64,000 nt of DNA from Chytridium lagenaria (Eukaryota; Chytridiomycota; Chytridiomycetes; Chytridiales; Chytridiaceae), in assembly GCA_025449115.1 (NCBI GenBank), contig JAHLKC010000006.1, positions 207,501 through 271,500 on the forward strand. Reading direction: 5' to 3'. The position numbers and the translations under genes are program-made. Below are positions 1-11,382 of this stretch, piece after piece; position 1 is the first letter of the stretch, and the number at the start of each line of letters is the position of its first letter. A model generated the notes under the pieces. The model saw only the letters and a list, made by a program, of their open reading frames with translations, was not told the DNA's origin and made no database searches.

Positions 1-3000
1 GGAGGGAACCCAGTAGTCTTCGTTGCAGCTGTGCCAACCGTCAACATGAGTGGGGATGGTGCGTTGCAAGCGAGAGACACTAGATGGATGTTGGATTCAG
101 GCGCTACTCACCACATGACTTTTCAGCGCAACATCCTGACGAATTATCGCTCAATCCAGTGCAATATCAGCACTGCTGACAGTCAGAGCGAGCTCGAATC
201 GAGAGGAGTCGGAGACTGTGAAGTAAAGATTAGAATTGGGGGAAGAACAGGAACGCTAATATGAAGAATGTGTTGTATGTACCTAACATCGGACGGAACC
301 TGATCTCGCTTGGGATGGCGAGGAAGAAAGAACTGGACATCTTTCCAAAAGATGATGGATATGATCTGAAACCGAAGAAAGGACCATCAGCACAAGCGCT
401 AGCAACTTTCACATACAGCAGCAAGGAAAACCTCATTTACCTTGATCAAGCGTCGGAGCCTAAACCCAGCACCTCCGTTGCAAAGGCTGGGAAGCCACTA
501 TCGCCACATCAGTGGCACCTGAGGATGGGTCATCTAGGAAAGAAGAGTGTGAAGAAGTTAGTGAAGGTTGCAAAGGGAGTCAACATGACAGATGTAGAGG
601 ACACTCACCTTTGCGAAGGATGTGTTGATGGAAAGATGACAAGAGTTTCATTCCCTGACAAACCCGACGAAATCAAAGCTAAAGAACCTCTTGAAAGGAT
701 TCACGTCGATATTGTCGGGCCTATGAAGAATGCGTCAAACGGCGGCGCTCGTTACTTCTTAACGATTGTGGACAGCGCCACAAATTACGTTACGGTCTAT
801 TTATGCAAGAAGAAAAACGAATCAGTCAAGTACATCAAGGGTTACAAAGAAGAAGCAGAAAAACGCATTAAACATAAACTAAAAGAGATTGTGGCGGACA
901 ACGGTGGGGAGTTCAACAATAAATCAATGAAGGATTGGTGTTTGGAGCAGGGAATTCGACTCACCTTTACCATGCCATACACACCGCAACAGAACGGTGT
1001 TGCTGAAAGGATGAACAGGAGTTAAACGAGCGATCTAAGAGCATGTTAAGCTCATCAAAACTGGAAACGAGATTTTGGGGGGAAGCTGTGATGGCTGCAG
1101 CTTACCTTATCAATAGATCGCCTACGCGCACCAACGAAGAAGACGCGACACCTCTTGAGAAATTCGCCGGGGTCAAGCCTGACCTCTCGAGGTTGCGTGT
1201 TTGGGGATGCCTCGCGCTTGTCTTGATCCCAAAGCAGCAGAGAAAGAAAGGTGACTTTAACGCTCGCCGCTGCGTGCTTGTGGGATATGAACCCCTTGGA
1301 TACCGCCTGTGGGACTTGCAAGAAAATAAGCTGGTTAGAAGCAAGTCTGTCATCTTTGATGAAGAAGTTTTTGGGGCGGAAGAGAAGAAGGGAGATGAGA
1401 AGTTTGAAGGGGATGTATCAGAATGGAAGAGTGATTTGGACTTACCAGATTACAACACGGATTCGTCAAGCTCTGGTGGAAGCGAGGGCGAAACTCCGTG
1501 GATGATAACTCCGATGAAGAGGAAGATGATAATGTTAGTTATCACACACCTGATCGTGAAGACTACAACGAAGAAGATAGAGAAGAACCACACTCACCTA
1601 CGGTTCGTCATCAGGTGGAAGAAGAGTACCAAATTTCCGTGAAGACCTGGATGAACCTTACGAAACATCCCTTCGAAGGTCAACAAGGAACAAGAAGAAA
1701 CCTGGAGAGTTTTGGACGGTTAAGCCATCCGCCAACACCGCATCATGGGAAGACGAAGATGATGAACCAAAACTTACGTAGAAGCGATGCAGAGGAAGGA
1801 GAAGGATGAATGGAGAAAAGCGATGGAAGAGGAGATGAAGAGCTTGGTCGAGATGGGGACTTGGAGACTGGTGCCCCGACCAAAAGATAAGAAGATTATC
1901 AAATCTGGATGGGTGTACAAAACAAAACGTGATGAGTTGGGAAATTTGGACAAACGCAAAGCACGCTTCGTTGCAAAAGGTTATTCGCAGAAACAAGGTC
2001 TTGATTACGATGAGAAGTTTGCACCCGTTATTAAGCAAGCCACGTTAAGAGTCATGCTGGCGATTGCCTGTCAAGAGGACATGGAGATTAGGCAATACGA
2101 TGTAAAGACTGCGTTTTTAAACGGCAAGCTAGAAGATCACGAGATCTATATCGAGCAACCTGAAGGATTCGTGGTTGAAGGGAAAGAAGACTGGGTTTGC
2201 TTGTGTATGAAGAGTCTCTACGCTTGGTTCAAGCATCGATGTGTTTCAATAACGACCTGAACACATTCCAAGTCGATGAGGAGCGTTTCACGAGGTCAGC
2301 AGCAGACCCGTGTCTCTACTACAAGAGGAACGGCAAGGACCTTACCATGAAAGGGGTCTATGTCGACGATATTATTGAAGCTTCAACAAGCAAGGAGGAA
2401 CTGGACAGATCGGAGAAAAGATTTATGAGACGTTACCGTGGAACACGAGCTGCAAGTTTTCGTTACGTGTTGGGCTGGCAGTGCCGCTATGATCGTGTGA
2501 AAGGGAAGATTGTGGTGTTCCAGCAGAGATACATCGAAACGATGGGTCATAAGCTGGAATTACCGAAAACCCTTTTACATTACACGCCAATGGACGCTGT
2601 CAAAAAGCTGTTGAAGACGATGGAAGGCGAGATAACTAAGACAAACGAGAAGGGACAAGGATACCGACAGTACACCGGATCCTTGATGCATGCTATGATT
2701 GGAACGCGACCAGATATCGCGTTTGCACTGGGAATGGCGGCTAGATTTCAAGAAAATCCTTACCCAGCACATTGGGACGCGCTTTACCGCACTTGTGGAT
2801 ATCTTCAGCAGACGAAGCAGCTGGGAATTCAATACTCACGTCGAGAGAAACTGGAGTTGGTGGGTTACGCCGATGCCGACATGGGGACGGACTCTGCGGA
2901 TATGAAGTCTACTAGTGGATTTGTGATTACTTTGAATGGGGGAGCTGTTGTGTGGGGAACTAAGAAGCAAGCGACAACGGCTCAGTCTACTGCCGAGGCT

Positions 3001-3329
3001 GAATACGTCTCTTTGAGTGAGGCATCATCACATATGATTTGGGTTAGTCAGCTTCTGGGGGAGCTAGGATACTCGTTTAACGATGCACCAGTTATATATG
3101 GCACAACACGACGGCAAACGCGCTAGCCAGCACACCAATCATATCACAGAGTTCTCGTCATGTAGACCGAAGGTTTCACGTCATCAGAGACAGAGTTAAC
3201 GCGAAGAAAATACGCGTTGAATACCTTAACACGAAGTTACAACCTGCGGATTTGTTTACGAAAGCATTACCGCGAACTCAGTTTGAAGAATTACGCGCCA
3301 AGTTTGGAATGGTTAAAGTAGTAGAGTAA
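1..3329 (+). CDS. Copia pol polyprotein of element A (partial, frameshifted)
   Basis: Encodes the enzymes of retrotransposition. Visible in order: aspartic protease motif DSGATHHMTF (near 100-125); GAG-pre-integrase with WHLRMGHLG and a CEGCVDGK zinc motif (510-640); integrase core with HVDIVGP and VADNGGEF (700-920); the MPYTPQQNGVAERMNRS motif (970-1022); GEAV...YLINRSP (1080-1120); reverse transcriptase with SGWVYKTKRDELGN, KARFVAKGYSQ and YVDDII (1900-2370); RNase H with TTAQSTAEAEYVSLSEA (2970-3020). Stop is TAA at 3327-3329. The frame slips near 260, 1022, 1500, 1660, 2215 and 3100. At least the slip at 1022-1023 is one base short in a T run, so the element may be less decayed than it looks. 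Confidence 0.9.
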
Positions 3330-3360
3330 AACTGCACGTCTCGAAAGCTGAGGGGGAGAA

Positions 3361-3750
3361 TGTTGGGTTTCATCTTTCTAGTTTGTTTTACTTACTCACA
3401 TTTATTTACTAAGTCATTTGTGCCCCCGCATTCATTCTAGCCTTCATTAATTCGGAGTTTAAATTCTTTATTTGTTTTGCTGCTCATACCATTTGAGTCA
3501 GCGTTAATCCCCGCATGTTTTGCCTCCTACAACTGTATCCGTGACAATGAGAGATGGACGGTCAGAAGACCTTATGGCGAGAGGTGCCACCCTAACTTAC
3601 CTGTATTGTTGTGAAGAAGGTTATTAATAATAAGTTATGTCATCAGTATTAATTAGTCGTCACCTCTGGAGACCTCGTTCATCAGTTAATTATCATAATT
3701 AGTTTATTAAGTTTATTATCATCATTACAAAGAGCCCCGTAAACCCTACA
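3361..3750 (+). repeat. 3' LTR of copia element A
   Basis: A 390-bp segment starting TGTTGGG and ending CCCTACA, near-perfect inverted termini of the TG...CA type. It follows a purine-rich tract (3350-3360, ending GGGGGAGAA) just after the pol stop. It is A+T-rich and has no coding potential. The right border is placed where sequence colinear with element B restarts. The partner 5' LTR is outside the window, so length and borders could not be confirmed by comparison. Confidence 0.8.
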
Positions 3751-6616
3751 CCATGCTCTCCTCTCTCTTGCGTTTAAAGACCCATCCAGACTTGATGGTC
3801 TTCTTATCGGTAGGTCAAGGCGAGTAGAGACTTGTATTCGTCCTCCATGGCTGCTAGCCATTCCTTGCTATCTGAGCGACTTGATGCTTCTTCATAGGTA
3901 TGTGGGTCTTCATCGAGTTCCGTGTTGTGCGCTGTTGGACGCGGTCCCACCGTGAACCACGCCAGATTCCTTGGCTTTGGAATGCGAGAGGACCGCCTTA
4001 CACCTTGAACCAGAGGTGATCTTTCTGCTGGGGACTCTTCTCCAGGTGAGTCTTGACGTGTTGATGGCGTCCGTGGTGTCCTCGGTCTCCCTCCTTGAGG
4101 TGTTGATGGTGCCGAAGAAAAATCGTCCGCTGACCCATCATCTTCTGAGTCTACCCCAGCTCCAGCACCTCCAACGTTCTCATCACCCTCATCTTCAGTA
4201 TCACTGTCCTCAACCTCACTGTCAAGTTCCCCATCACCGTTGCTTAAGTCATCCTCAGATGAATCTTCATCATCATTCTCTTCCCCCAGCTCGTTGTTGG
4301 TCTTCCATTCCGTCCAGTCCCCACGCACCGTCCCTTTGTAGTCAAGTCCGAGTTTTGTCTCGTCAAAAATCACAGACTTGCTCCTCATCACGCGTTTCCC
4401 TACTGGATCATACACCCGAAAGCCCAAAGGCTCATAACCCACAAAGACGCCTTTCTTCGCGTTGTACTGTCCCTTCTTCCTCTGCTGCTTTGGCACGTGC
4501 ATGTAGGACGCACATCCAAAAATTCTAACGAGATCAAGGTGCGGTTTCTTTCCCGTGAAGACTTCATAAGGCGTTATCGAGTCTGGATTCGACTTCCTCG
4601 GTGAGCGATTAACGAGGTATGTAGCCGTCATCACTGCCTCTCCCCAGAACTTCATAGGCAGGCCAGAATGACTCAACATGGATTTTGCCTTCTCCATGAG
4701 AGTCCGATTCATTCGTTCTGCAATTCCATTTTGCTCTGGCGAATACGGCATGGTGTAGGTGAGCGTGATCCCCTTCCAAACACCACTCCTGAAGATCCTT
4801 GTTCTTAAACTCCCCACCGTTATCAGCTACAATCTCTCTGAGCCTGTCAGGCTCCTGCGAGAGTACGGCCTCTTCAAGCTTCTTCGAGTTCTCACAGTAA
4901 TCGATACTTGTGATTCTCCCACCAGTAAGTCGCTCCGCTTCTTCTTTGAACAGCTTGATGTACTTGACAGCTTGCGACTTCTCCTTGAGCAGGTACGTCA
5001 TCGTGTATCCAGACATTGAGTCTACCGCCACCAAATAGTACTGAGCCCCTCCAATCGATTTTGTTGACATAGGTCCAGCAAGATCAACGTGAACCCTCTC
5101 CAAGGGCTTCTTTGATCTCTTCTCCTTTGACGGAAACGACGCCCTGGTGAGTTTCCCATCCAGACACCCCTCACACAGAACATCCGAGTCGGTTCCAACC
5201 ACCTTGACTCCCTTTGCCACCATTGGCAAAGTTTTGACGTTCTTCATTCCTAAATGACCCATTCGACAGTGCCACGTGTAAACGTCATTCAGAGCCGAGC
5301 TCTTAACCCCCGTAGTCGTATGGTTTCCCTCAGGGTTCCCCTCCGTCAGGTAATATAGGTTGGATCCATCCTTCTTGAATTCTGCAACCCCAACTCCTTT
5401 TGCTGACTTGAGAATGTAACCGCCCTTAACAGGATGCGCCTCAAGACCCTTTCCACTGGCCATCCCAAGCGACACCAAGTTCCTCTTAATGCCGGGCACA
5501 TACAGAACGTTCCTCAAGATGATTGTTGACGGTTCCCCATTCACCATCACCTCCAGTTCTGCATCCCCCATCCCTGTCGCGTCGAGCTTTGTTCCTGACT
5601 CTGCCGTTCCAACGCTGCTTGAGACGTGACGAAAATTATCAAGACATTCTCGATTGAACGTCATATGGTGAGTGGCTCCAGAGTCCATGATCCACCTCAT
5701 GTCCCTATTGTCTTTAGCTGTCACCGTGAAATTCACCTCAGTGGTGAATGCCATTGCTGATTCCGCCGTGTTGACTGATCCCTTCTTCTTCTTCCAGGAT
5801 CCCTTCTTTTTCTTCCACTTGGGTTTCCCTCCCTTGCTGCTCCCTTCACCCTCGGTGTCGGAGTCGTCGTTCTTCTTCCTAGACCAGCAATCTTTCTTGA
5901 GGTGTCCAACTTTCCCACAGTGGTAACAGGTACGTACTTCCTGTTCCTTCTTCCCAGGTCCTTTTCCCTTTGCCGGGAATTTCCCATCACGAAGAACGCC
6001 TCCATCTGATCATCCCTTCCCTCCTTGTCTCTCAGCTTGGTCTCAAAGTCCAAAAGCCGCCCGACCACCTGGGTGTAGTCAAGTCCGCCTCGATCGTCGT
6101 CACAATGACATCAAAGCACTCGGGAAGCTTTGTCAATAGGTAAGAAGTCTTCTGCTCTTCCGATGTGGAGTGACCGGCGGCAGCTTGCTGCTGAACGAGC
6201 TTTGAGAGAGTGCTGATGAAATCGTTCAAATCCTCTCCCTCCTTCATTTGCAGCTCCATGAGTCGGCGCATCAAAGCGTTCCTATTTGAGTGAGCCTTGC
6301 GCTCATAGGACGTCTCCAGAGCCGTCCAGACTGCTGCTGACGACTCCAGGTTCTGCACCAGAGGTAATATTGAATCCGTGATCCTTCCCTCCAGTTTTGC
6401 CCTTGCCTTCTCATCTAACTCTTCCTCCTTCTTCCTTTCCTTTTTCTCAGCTACTGTTGGAGCATCCCTGTCAGCGTATGGAGTGATCCCAGACTCAACA
6501 ATGTGCCAGAGTCCCTTTGCCCTCAGGTAGGTCTTCATGCGATGCTTCCAGATGAAGTAGTCTTTGCCGTCAAACAGCTTTGGCTTCTCAGCCCCGTCTT
6601 TGTCGTCTTTGCCCAT
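3751..6616 (-). CDS. Copia gag-pol polyprotein of element B (3' end cut by insertion)
   Basis: Starts MGKDDKDGAEKPKLFDGKDY at 6616, a UBN2-type gag with the usual LFDGxDYxxWKxRM opening. It continues through a CCHC zinc knuckle (around 5890-5930: YHCGKVGHLKKDC in a shifted frame), a lysine-rich linker, protease DSGATHHMTF (near 5660), GAG-pre-integrase WHCRMGHLG (near 5260) with CEGCLDGK, integrase HVDLAGP and VADNGGEF (5090-4820), MPYSPEQNGIAERMNR (4740), GEAVMTATYLVNRSP (4640), an acidic linker (4180-4300) and the start of reverse transcriptase (EWLAAMEDEYKSL). Frames slip near 6090, 5750, 4800 and 3805. The 3' end is lost to the insertion of A. Confidence 0.9.
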
Positions 6617-6630
6617 GGTACGTGTTGTAA

Positions 6631-6649
6631 ACCTCGAAGTGCTACCAAA
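6631..6649 (-). other. Primer-binding site of element B
   Basis: Directly inside the 5' LTR, the minus strand reads TTTGGTAGCACTTCGAGGT. TGGTAGC is what would pair with a tRNA ending GCTACCA; Ty1 uses an initiator-Met tRNA with a similar TGGTAGC primer site. The exact tRNA cannot be named without this organism's tRNA set. Confidence 0.6.
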
Positions 6650-7081
6650 TGTTGGATCCTGACGCGTACTTAGAGCTCAATAAAGACAAATGTATGTATA
6701 TGATCACTTATTTTATTACATTGGAAAACCTCGAGTTCTTATACTAAGAGCTGGCACAGTCGGCACAGTCCTAGCACAGTCGGCAAAGCCGCTGTTGTCA
6801 TCACTGTGCCTGCACAGTCGCAGCACAGTTCCCGCACAGTCGATGACATGGAGAATAACACGAAGAAAAAAACCAAGTAACTAAACAAACAGTAGAAAGA
6901 CCAAGAGTCATTAACCAACATAATAGCGAAAACTAACAAGTGCATATAAGTGAAGATGTAAAACCCAACACAAATCAAAACTTAAATTAACGCGCAAACA
7001 AATAAAGTTGGGGGAAAATAACTAGACAAAATAACGAATGTGGTTGAGTAAAACAAAATAGAAAGATGAATAAACCCAACA
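6650..7081 (-). repeat. 5' LTR of copia element B
   Basis: A 432-bp LTR with perfect TGTTGG...CCAACA termini on the minus strand. Its first bases (TGTTGGGTTTATTCATC) closely resemble the start of A's LTR (TGTTGGGTTTCATC). Near its middle it carries a cluster of GCACAGT motifs (6754-6840). The primer-binding site follows immediately, which fixes this as the 5' copy. Confidence 0.85.
6754..6840. repeat. GCACAGT motif cluster inside the LTR of B
   Basis: GCACAGT occurs at 6754, 6763, 6774, 6812, 6823 and 6834, with one inverted copy (ACTGTGC) at 6803-6809. Direct copies within each triplet are 9 or 11 bases apart. The cluster lies in the LTR upstream half (U3 if transcription follows the usual pattern), where enhancer repeats of retrotransposons normally sit. 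A promoter or enhancer role is an inference. Confidence 0.7.
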
Positions 7082-8165
7082 CTCTATGTGCCGGAGCTCA
7101 CGCGTAATCTCATCTCCCTGGGTGCAGCAGCGTCACGTGGCGTTGTTTTGGAGTCATCCAGCGGCAAGTATCGCCTCAGACATGTCGGATCAAACGACGT
7201 GACGGCAGAGTTCAAGGCTGAGGACAACCAATTTTATCTGGTGCAGCCAGACACCTCAGCAAATGCCACGATGGTGTGAAAAGCCAGTCGCTGAACAGCG
7301 CGCAGATTTGGCATCGACGGATGGGTCACATCTCAATGAAGGCTGTGAAGAAGCTTGAAAAATCGGCAACGGGTGTACGCATCACGTTGTATAACGAACG
7401 ACGACTGTGCTGTGCAAGGGATGCATTGAGGGGAAGCTTGCTCACTCCTCTCACCCGGAGAGAGTTGAGAAGGACTACACAGTCCTGGAACGCGTTCTTG
7501 GGAGGTCTCGTTACTTCATAGTTGTTGTGGACACGTCAACGGGTTATTGCAACATTACATGCTCAAGGAAAAGAAGCAAGCGGTTCAGTACATCAAGCAG
7601 TACAAGAGAGAGGCCGAGGCACTCATAGGTCGACGGATTGACGCGTTGAGGTACTCGGAAAGGAACCCTGAGGAGATGGAACAACTTCAAGATAAGCCGC
7701 ATCTCCTCGAGATCGTTGCAGATAACAGGGAATTGAAGAACAAGCAGCTGGAGGAATGGTGCCTGGGGGAAGGCATCAAGCTCACGTTCACCATGCCCTA
7801 CACACCTCAGCAAAACGTGTCGCGGAAAGATGAATTGGTCGCTCATTGAGAAGGCAAAGTGCATGCTTAGCAACGAGTCTTGACGACAAATTCTGGGCAG
7901 AGGCTGTTACGTGTGCCACGTTCACAATTGATCTCCTTGTTAGGATGGGATTTCACCTCCGGAAGGCTGCACGGGAAGGAAGCCTAACCTGAAACGCGTT
8001 CGAATCTTTGGATGCGCATGTTACGCGCACGTGCCAAAGGAACAACGAAAGAAGATGGAGAAAACGCGCGCAAATGCATTTTCTTGGATACGAGGCAATG
8101 GGATATCGCCTTTATGACTCTGTCACAAAGAAAGAAGTGCACAGCAAGACTGTTGTGCTTAGACT
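7082..8165 (+). mobile_element. Decayed Ty1/copia element C (partial, interrupted by B)
   Basis: Sequence resumes in the copia frame with LYVPELTRNLISLGAA exactly where B's LTR ends. It continues through GAG-pre-integrase (IWHRRMGHISMKAVKK), the zinc motif CKGCIEGKLAHSSHP, integrase pieces (YFIVVVDTSTGY, EIVADN, TMPYTPQQN) and the region after integrase (RIFGCACYAHVPK, FLGYEAMGYRLYDS). Frames break often, the conserved GGEF after VADN is lost (VADNRELKN), and NGVAERMN is missing its middle. Similarity fades near 8165 before reverse transcriptase. This is the oldest and most degraded of the three nested elements. Confidence 0.85.
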
Positions 8166-9369
8166 CAGCTGTCTTGACCTAGCCTTGTGGTACCCCCAGC
8201 GATGTCCCATCCTTGAACTCCTCACAGGATACTCAAACATAATATGTAATAAAAGGTAGGGAGAGCACAGCACAAGGCTGGCCTAGAACGAGGTCTTTAT
8301 GGGTGTCGTAAATCTATTCAAGTTTTGCTCAATCTCTATTTTCGAAATACAATCATGGGGATATGTAAACAAACACACAACTAAACAGATAAACAGAAAC
8401 AACATAAACATAAGCCTGTTTTCAAGTTTGCACACACAATAGGTCTCCACATGCATAAGAAATGGGCGAGCCATGCGGGGCAGACAAGAAGGGGAGAGAC
8501 AAAGGGTAATGAGACGCAAGGTAATTAACAAACGACCTAAGAGCTACGAGTACTTACGCACTTATGCCTGTTCAGTGAAGTTGCTCGATAACTTCACATC
8601 CCCGCTGTTGAGTTGGAGCCCCAGCCCCCAGGTACTCCCACTTGGCCTGGCGACGCCATGGTGGGCTGGTTGTCACTCCTCTACTGAGCCTTTGATGACA
8701 CTGGGATGGTGCCTGGAGACTGGCGATTACCCAGGCCCTACCGGGGTTTGCGCAGTCGGTAGAGTGATATAAAACGGTGAAAACACCAGCGTATGCATGA
8801 GAGGCTTAGCCGTCTCGAAGTTACCCACTTGGAGGTGTCTGGATGCAAGACATCAGGTAAGTAGTATGTAAAAGACTAAGATCCCCACTCCAGGACTTTC
8901 GTTATCCTTGATTTGACAACAGCAGCTGCTTCGAGCCTTTAAAACCGTCAACTGGACTCCAGTACATCCCGAGGGCGGGTATTGGCGAAGAACTTCCATG
9001 TCACCGCAAACCTGGGTGCATGATGGAATTCTGACAGTCCCGAATGCTTCGACGTATTCGGATATAAAGCAAGTATATAGTGGGGCAGTACTAGAATCTC
9101 ACAGAATGTTGTACAAGAATGTGGCACCAAAATATACACCGCGTGCATATTTTGGGGCCTCTATATCCCGCAATGGTTTCTCAACGGTGTATTCCTGTAA
9201 TTTAGTCAATATTATGTACGACCCTTCGTCGTTGAATATTTTTTTGGATTTAAATCCAAGCTCTGGGCAATAGTAGGTGAGCGACAGGGAACGAAAACAA
9301 GATACAACTTTCATTGTCGGAAAATAACTATATATTATTATAACCACATAAACACAGTCACATTCTGAG
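8166..9369. other. Gene-free stretch, no recognised content
   Basis: No open frame here resembles a known family on either strand. The left part (8166-8300) may be residual element C. A C+G-richer patch (8600-8760) interrupts otherwise A+T-rich DNA. A 91-codon plus-strand frame (8998-9273) starts and ends arbitrarily and has no visible motif. I see no LTR, tRNA or inverted-repeat boundary. Confidence 0.5.
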
Positions 9370-11322
9370 TTAACAGAATAATAACAAAGGGTAAAGATCC
9401 AGTATCAACAAACACGTATGTCCATTTAACTTCTCCCAAATCTGAAATAAAGCATGTTATCAAAACCTTTCTTACCCAAAAATTTCCTCACCTGCACGTA
9501 AGACTCTGACAAGAAATCATCTGCGGTGCAATCTCCTCAACAATCAAATCTTGTATCAAAAACCACTGATCCTTCGCCTTGGACACCACATGCACCTGTA
9601 AGTCCCCTTCTTAGGCCCTCCGTCCCTCATGGCAAATATCGCAACAAATCATATCGTGCCGCACCCTCCACATTTTCGAAAACTATTTACAAGAAATAAA
9701 AAAAAGATGAGTTCAACAGAAGTGAAAAAAAATTATTACCTTCCGCCATATCAAGGTTTTTTTAACGGAAAGTTGACAATGGTTGGGTTCTTCTCTGTCG
9801 TGAAAATGTTTTTGGTGAATCTTTTAATGTGGAAAATAATATAGCGGGGGAGTTCTTGACAGTCAACCGGAAAGCTTATTGTTGAGTTCCTATTAAAAAA
9901 AAAATTAAAAAGTCGGAAAGCATTTCTAAATATACGTTGATGCTCTTCCCGTTAATTTTAACAGAATCTCCGTCAAAGGCACCTAATATGATCAGACTCA
10001 TCCAAGACCCAAAACACACCTGTGGAATAATGTTCTTCTCCGCATCATCCTGAAACAGCGGTCGGTGGTAAATCCAGCGTCAAAAAATAAGAAAGGTGTA
10101 GTATTCTGCGTAACATCTACGCCCAACGAAAACAAAAATATTAATCTAATGAATGACCGAAAGGGATATACCTAAATCTGAAAAGAATGATCGTTTCGTT
10201 TTATCAGGATGTATAGATCTAGATCCAACCACAGTTTGTTCCTCCAATTGAACTACCCCCTGAAAATCTCATGAATGATACCTTTACGAATAAGACTTGA
10301 ATCAAATGAGGTAACTTACTGCTACTCTTTTTTGTTGTGCGTAAGCCGAAATGCAACGCGTTCAGAAACCACGAAAGAAATTGGACAGGATCGTGTTGCT
10401 CAGATAATAAAAAGTCTTTTGCGAAGAACTCGCGATTTCCTAACTTGCTCAGTTTAAAGAGTTAAGGGGCCTGCATACCTGAAGAAGTTCGTGTGGGGAC
10501 ACTTGCCCTTTGAACGCTCTGGGATTCCATATTTTACGAACAAGAATGCCGAATCGTTTTACTAACAGCAAACTCAGTAAAGCCATGGTCGCAAATGGGT
10601 TTTACCGAGTTCTGATGATTTTGTACTCATTTGCAAGGAAAAAGTCGCGAAGAGGGCCGATATGGGAGAGGGTCTGTATAATGACGTTGACGTAATCATT
10701 TGCTTTGATGTTATTGAGGCCGATGAAACCTATACCGCCATTAATTTTTTCTAAGAAAGGGTTGCGGAATGTATTACCTGGAAGATATCGTTTGTTATTG
10801 AGATCGTAGGAATAGGACGCGGTCTTGTCCATCATCTTAATCTCTTCCGCGGTAAAGGTGGGGCGAATAACAAACTAACGGAAAAAGCGTCAGACTAGAT
10901 AATGAAGAAAGGAGTTTACCTTGATGTCTTTTAAAGACGAATCGACTGCCTCGTATCCATCTGGTAGAATAAATACCTGCATATACAGTCAACACCTTAA
11001 AAGAAATCCCTAGAAATACCCTCAAGGTGTCCAGATTAATAAACACATGGTGGTCCTCATGCACACTATGAAAATACGCATGCGAAGTCGGTCCTCTCCC
11101 TAGCCATGACAATCAGGTCCCTCGTTTAAAAAAGCTCTAACCTTGAAAATACTTTCCACACACCAAACACGCATACACATTCAAATTCGATAAAGACACT
11201 GAACAAAGTTTCTCGAAATCAAAGTCCAGCATGTATCGATTGACTGTATCGAGGAACAAGGTGCTGTTTCCATCTTGTTTCACTCGCTTCGCAGGTGGTC
11301 TGAGTTCATCGTCTTCAGACAT
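9370..11322 (-). CDS. SAD1: U4/U6.U5 tri-snRNP protein Sad1/USP39
   Basis: Splicing factor that stabilises the U4/U6.U5 tri-snRNP in the nucleus; a UBP-fold protein without protease activity. Exon 1 (11322 down to about 11137) starts MSEDDELRPPAKRVKQDGN and enters the zinc-finger UBP domain (NVYACLVCGKYFQG). The next exon gives GRGPTSHAYFHSVHEDHHVF. The UBP core begins GFIGLNNIKANDYVNVIIQ (near 10720): the catalytic TCY of true proteases is replaced by NDY, as in Sad1 and USP39. Later exons read VRKIWNPRAFKGQVSPHELLQ minus its ends (10540-10470), DPVQFLSWFLNALHFGLR (10390-10340) and WFLIQDLIVEEIAPQM (9575-9525). Near 9511-9516 one base is missing before LSESYVQ. Five or more short introns are needed; exact exon ends in 9600-10300 were not resolved. 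Confidence 0.9.
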
Positions 11323-11382
11323 GTCTGTGTGCTACACGAACAAGCTTTTTTCCATTTTCAATTTCTCCCAACAAAAACCGTC
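11323..11382. promoter_or_regulatory. Divergent SAD1/TOM22 intergenic region
   Basis: Only 60 bases separate the start codons of SAD1 (minus) and TOM22 (plus). Both promoters and both 5' leaders must fit here or overlap the opposite gene, so the pair probably shares a bidirectional promoter. No TATA-like box is seen. This is inferred from spacing only. Confidence 0.5.

Larger units (their letters stand above)
1..3750 (+). mobile_element. Ty1/copia LTR retrotransposon A (5' part outside window)
   Basis: The window opens inside a copia-type element. Its coding part runs protease, GAG-pre-integrase, integrase, reverse transcriptase, RNase H, which is the copia order. A purine-rich tract (3350-3360) then abuts a TGTTGGG...CCCTACA long terminal repeat ending at 3750. 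The gag gene and 5' LTR lie off the left edge. The element ends exactly where the minus-strand copia element B resumes in its reverse transcriptase domain, so A most simply is an insertion into B. Its LTR starts with nearly the same bases as B's LTR, so the two belong to related families. Confidence 0.93.
3751..7081 (-). mobile_element. Ty1/copia LTR retrotransposon B (interrupted by A)
   Basis: A second copia element, read right to left: 5' LTR (6650-7081), primer-binding site (6631-6649), gag, protease, integrase and the first part of reverse transcriptase. Coding sequence stops abruptly at 3751, shortly after an SGWVFKRKRE motif matching the RT start of element A, and the next base left is the end of A's LTR. 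The missing RT and RNase H should lie left of the window, beyond A. On the right the LTR abuts coding sequence of a third element, C. Confidence 0.92.

Noticed and set aside
3971..4528. 185-codon plus-strand open frame
   Set aside because: Antisense to the copia B integrase/RT linker; composition is Leu/His/Pro-rich without motifs.
8998..9273. 91-codon plus-strand frame
   Set aside because: No motif, no splice context and a minus-strand frame overlaps it; not distinguishable from chance.
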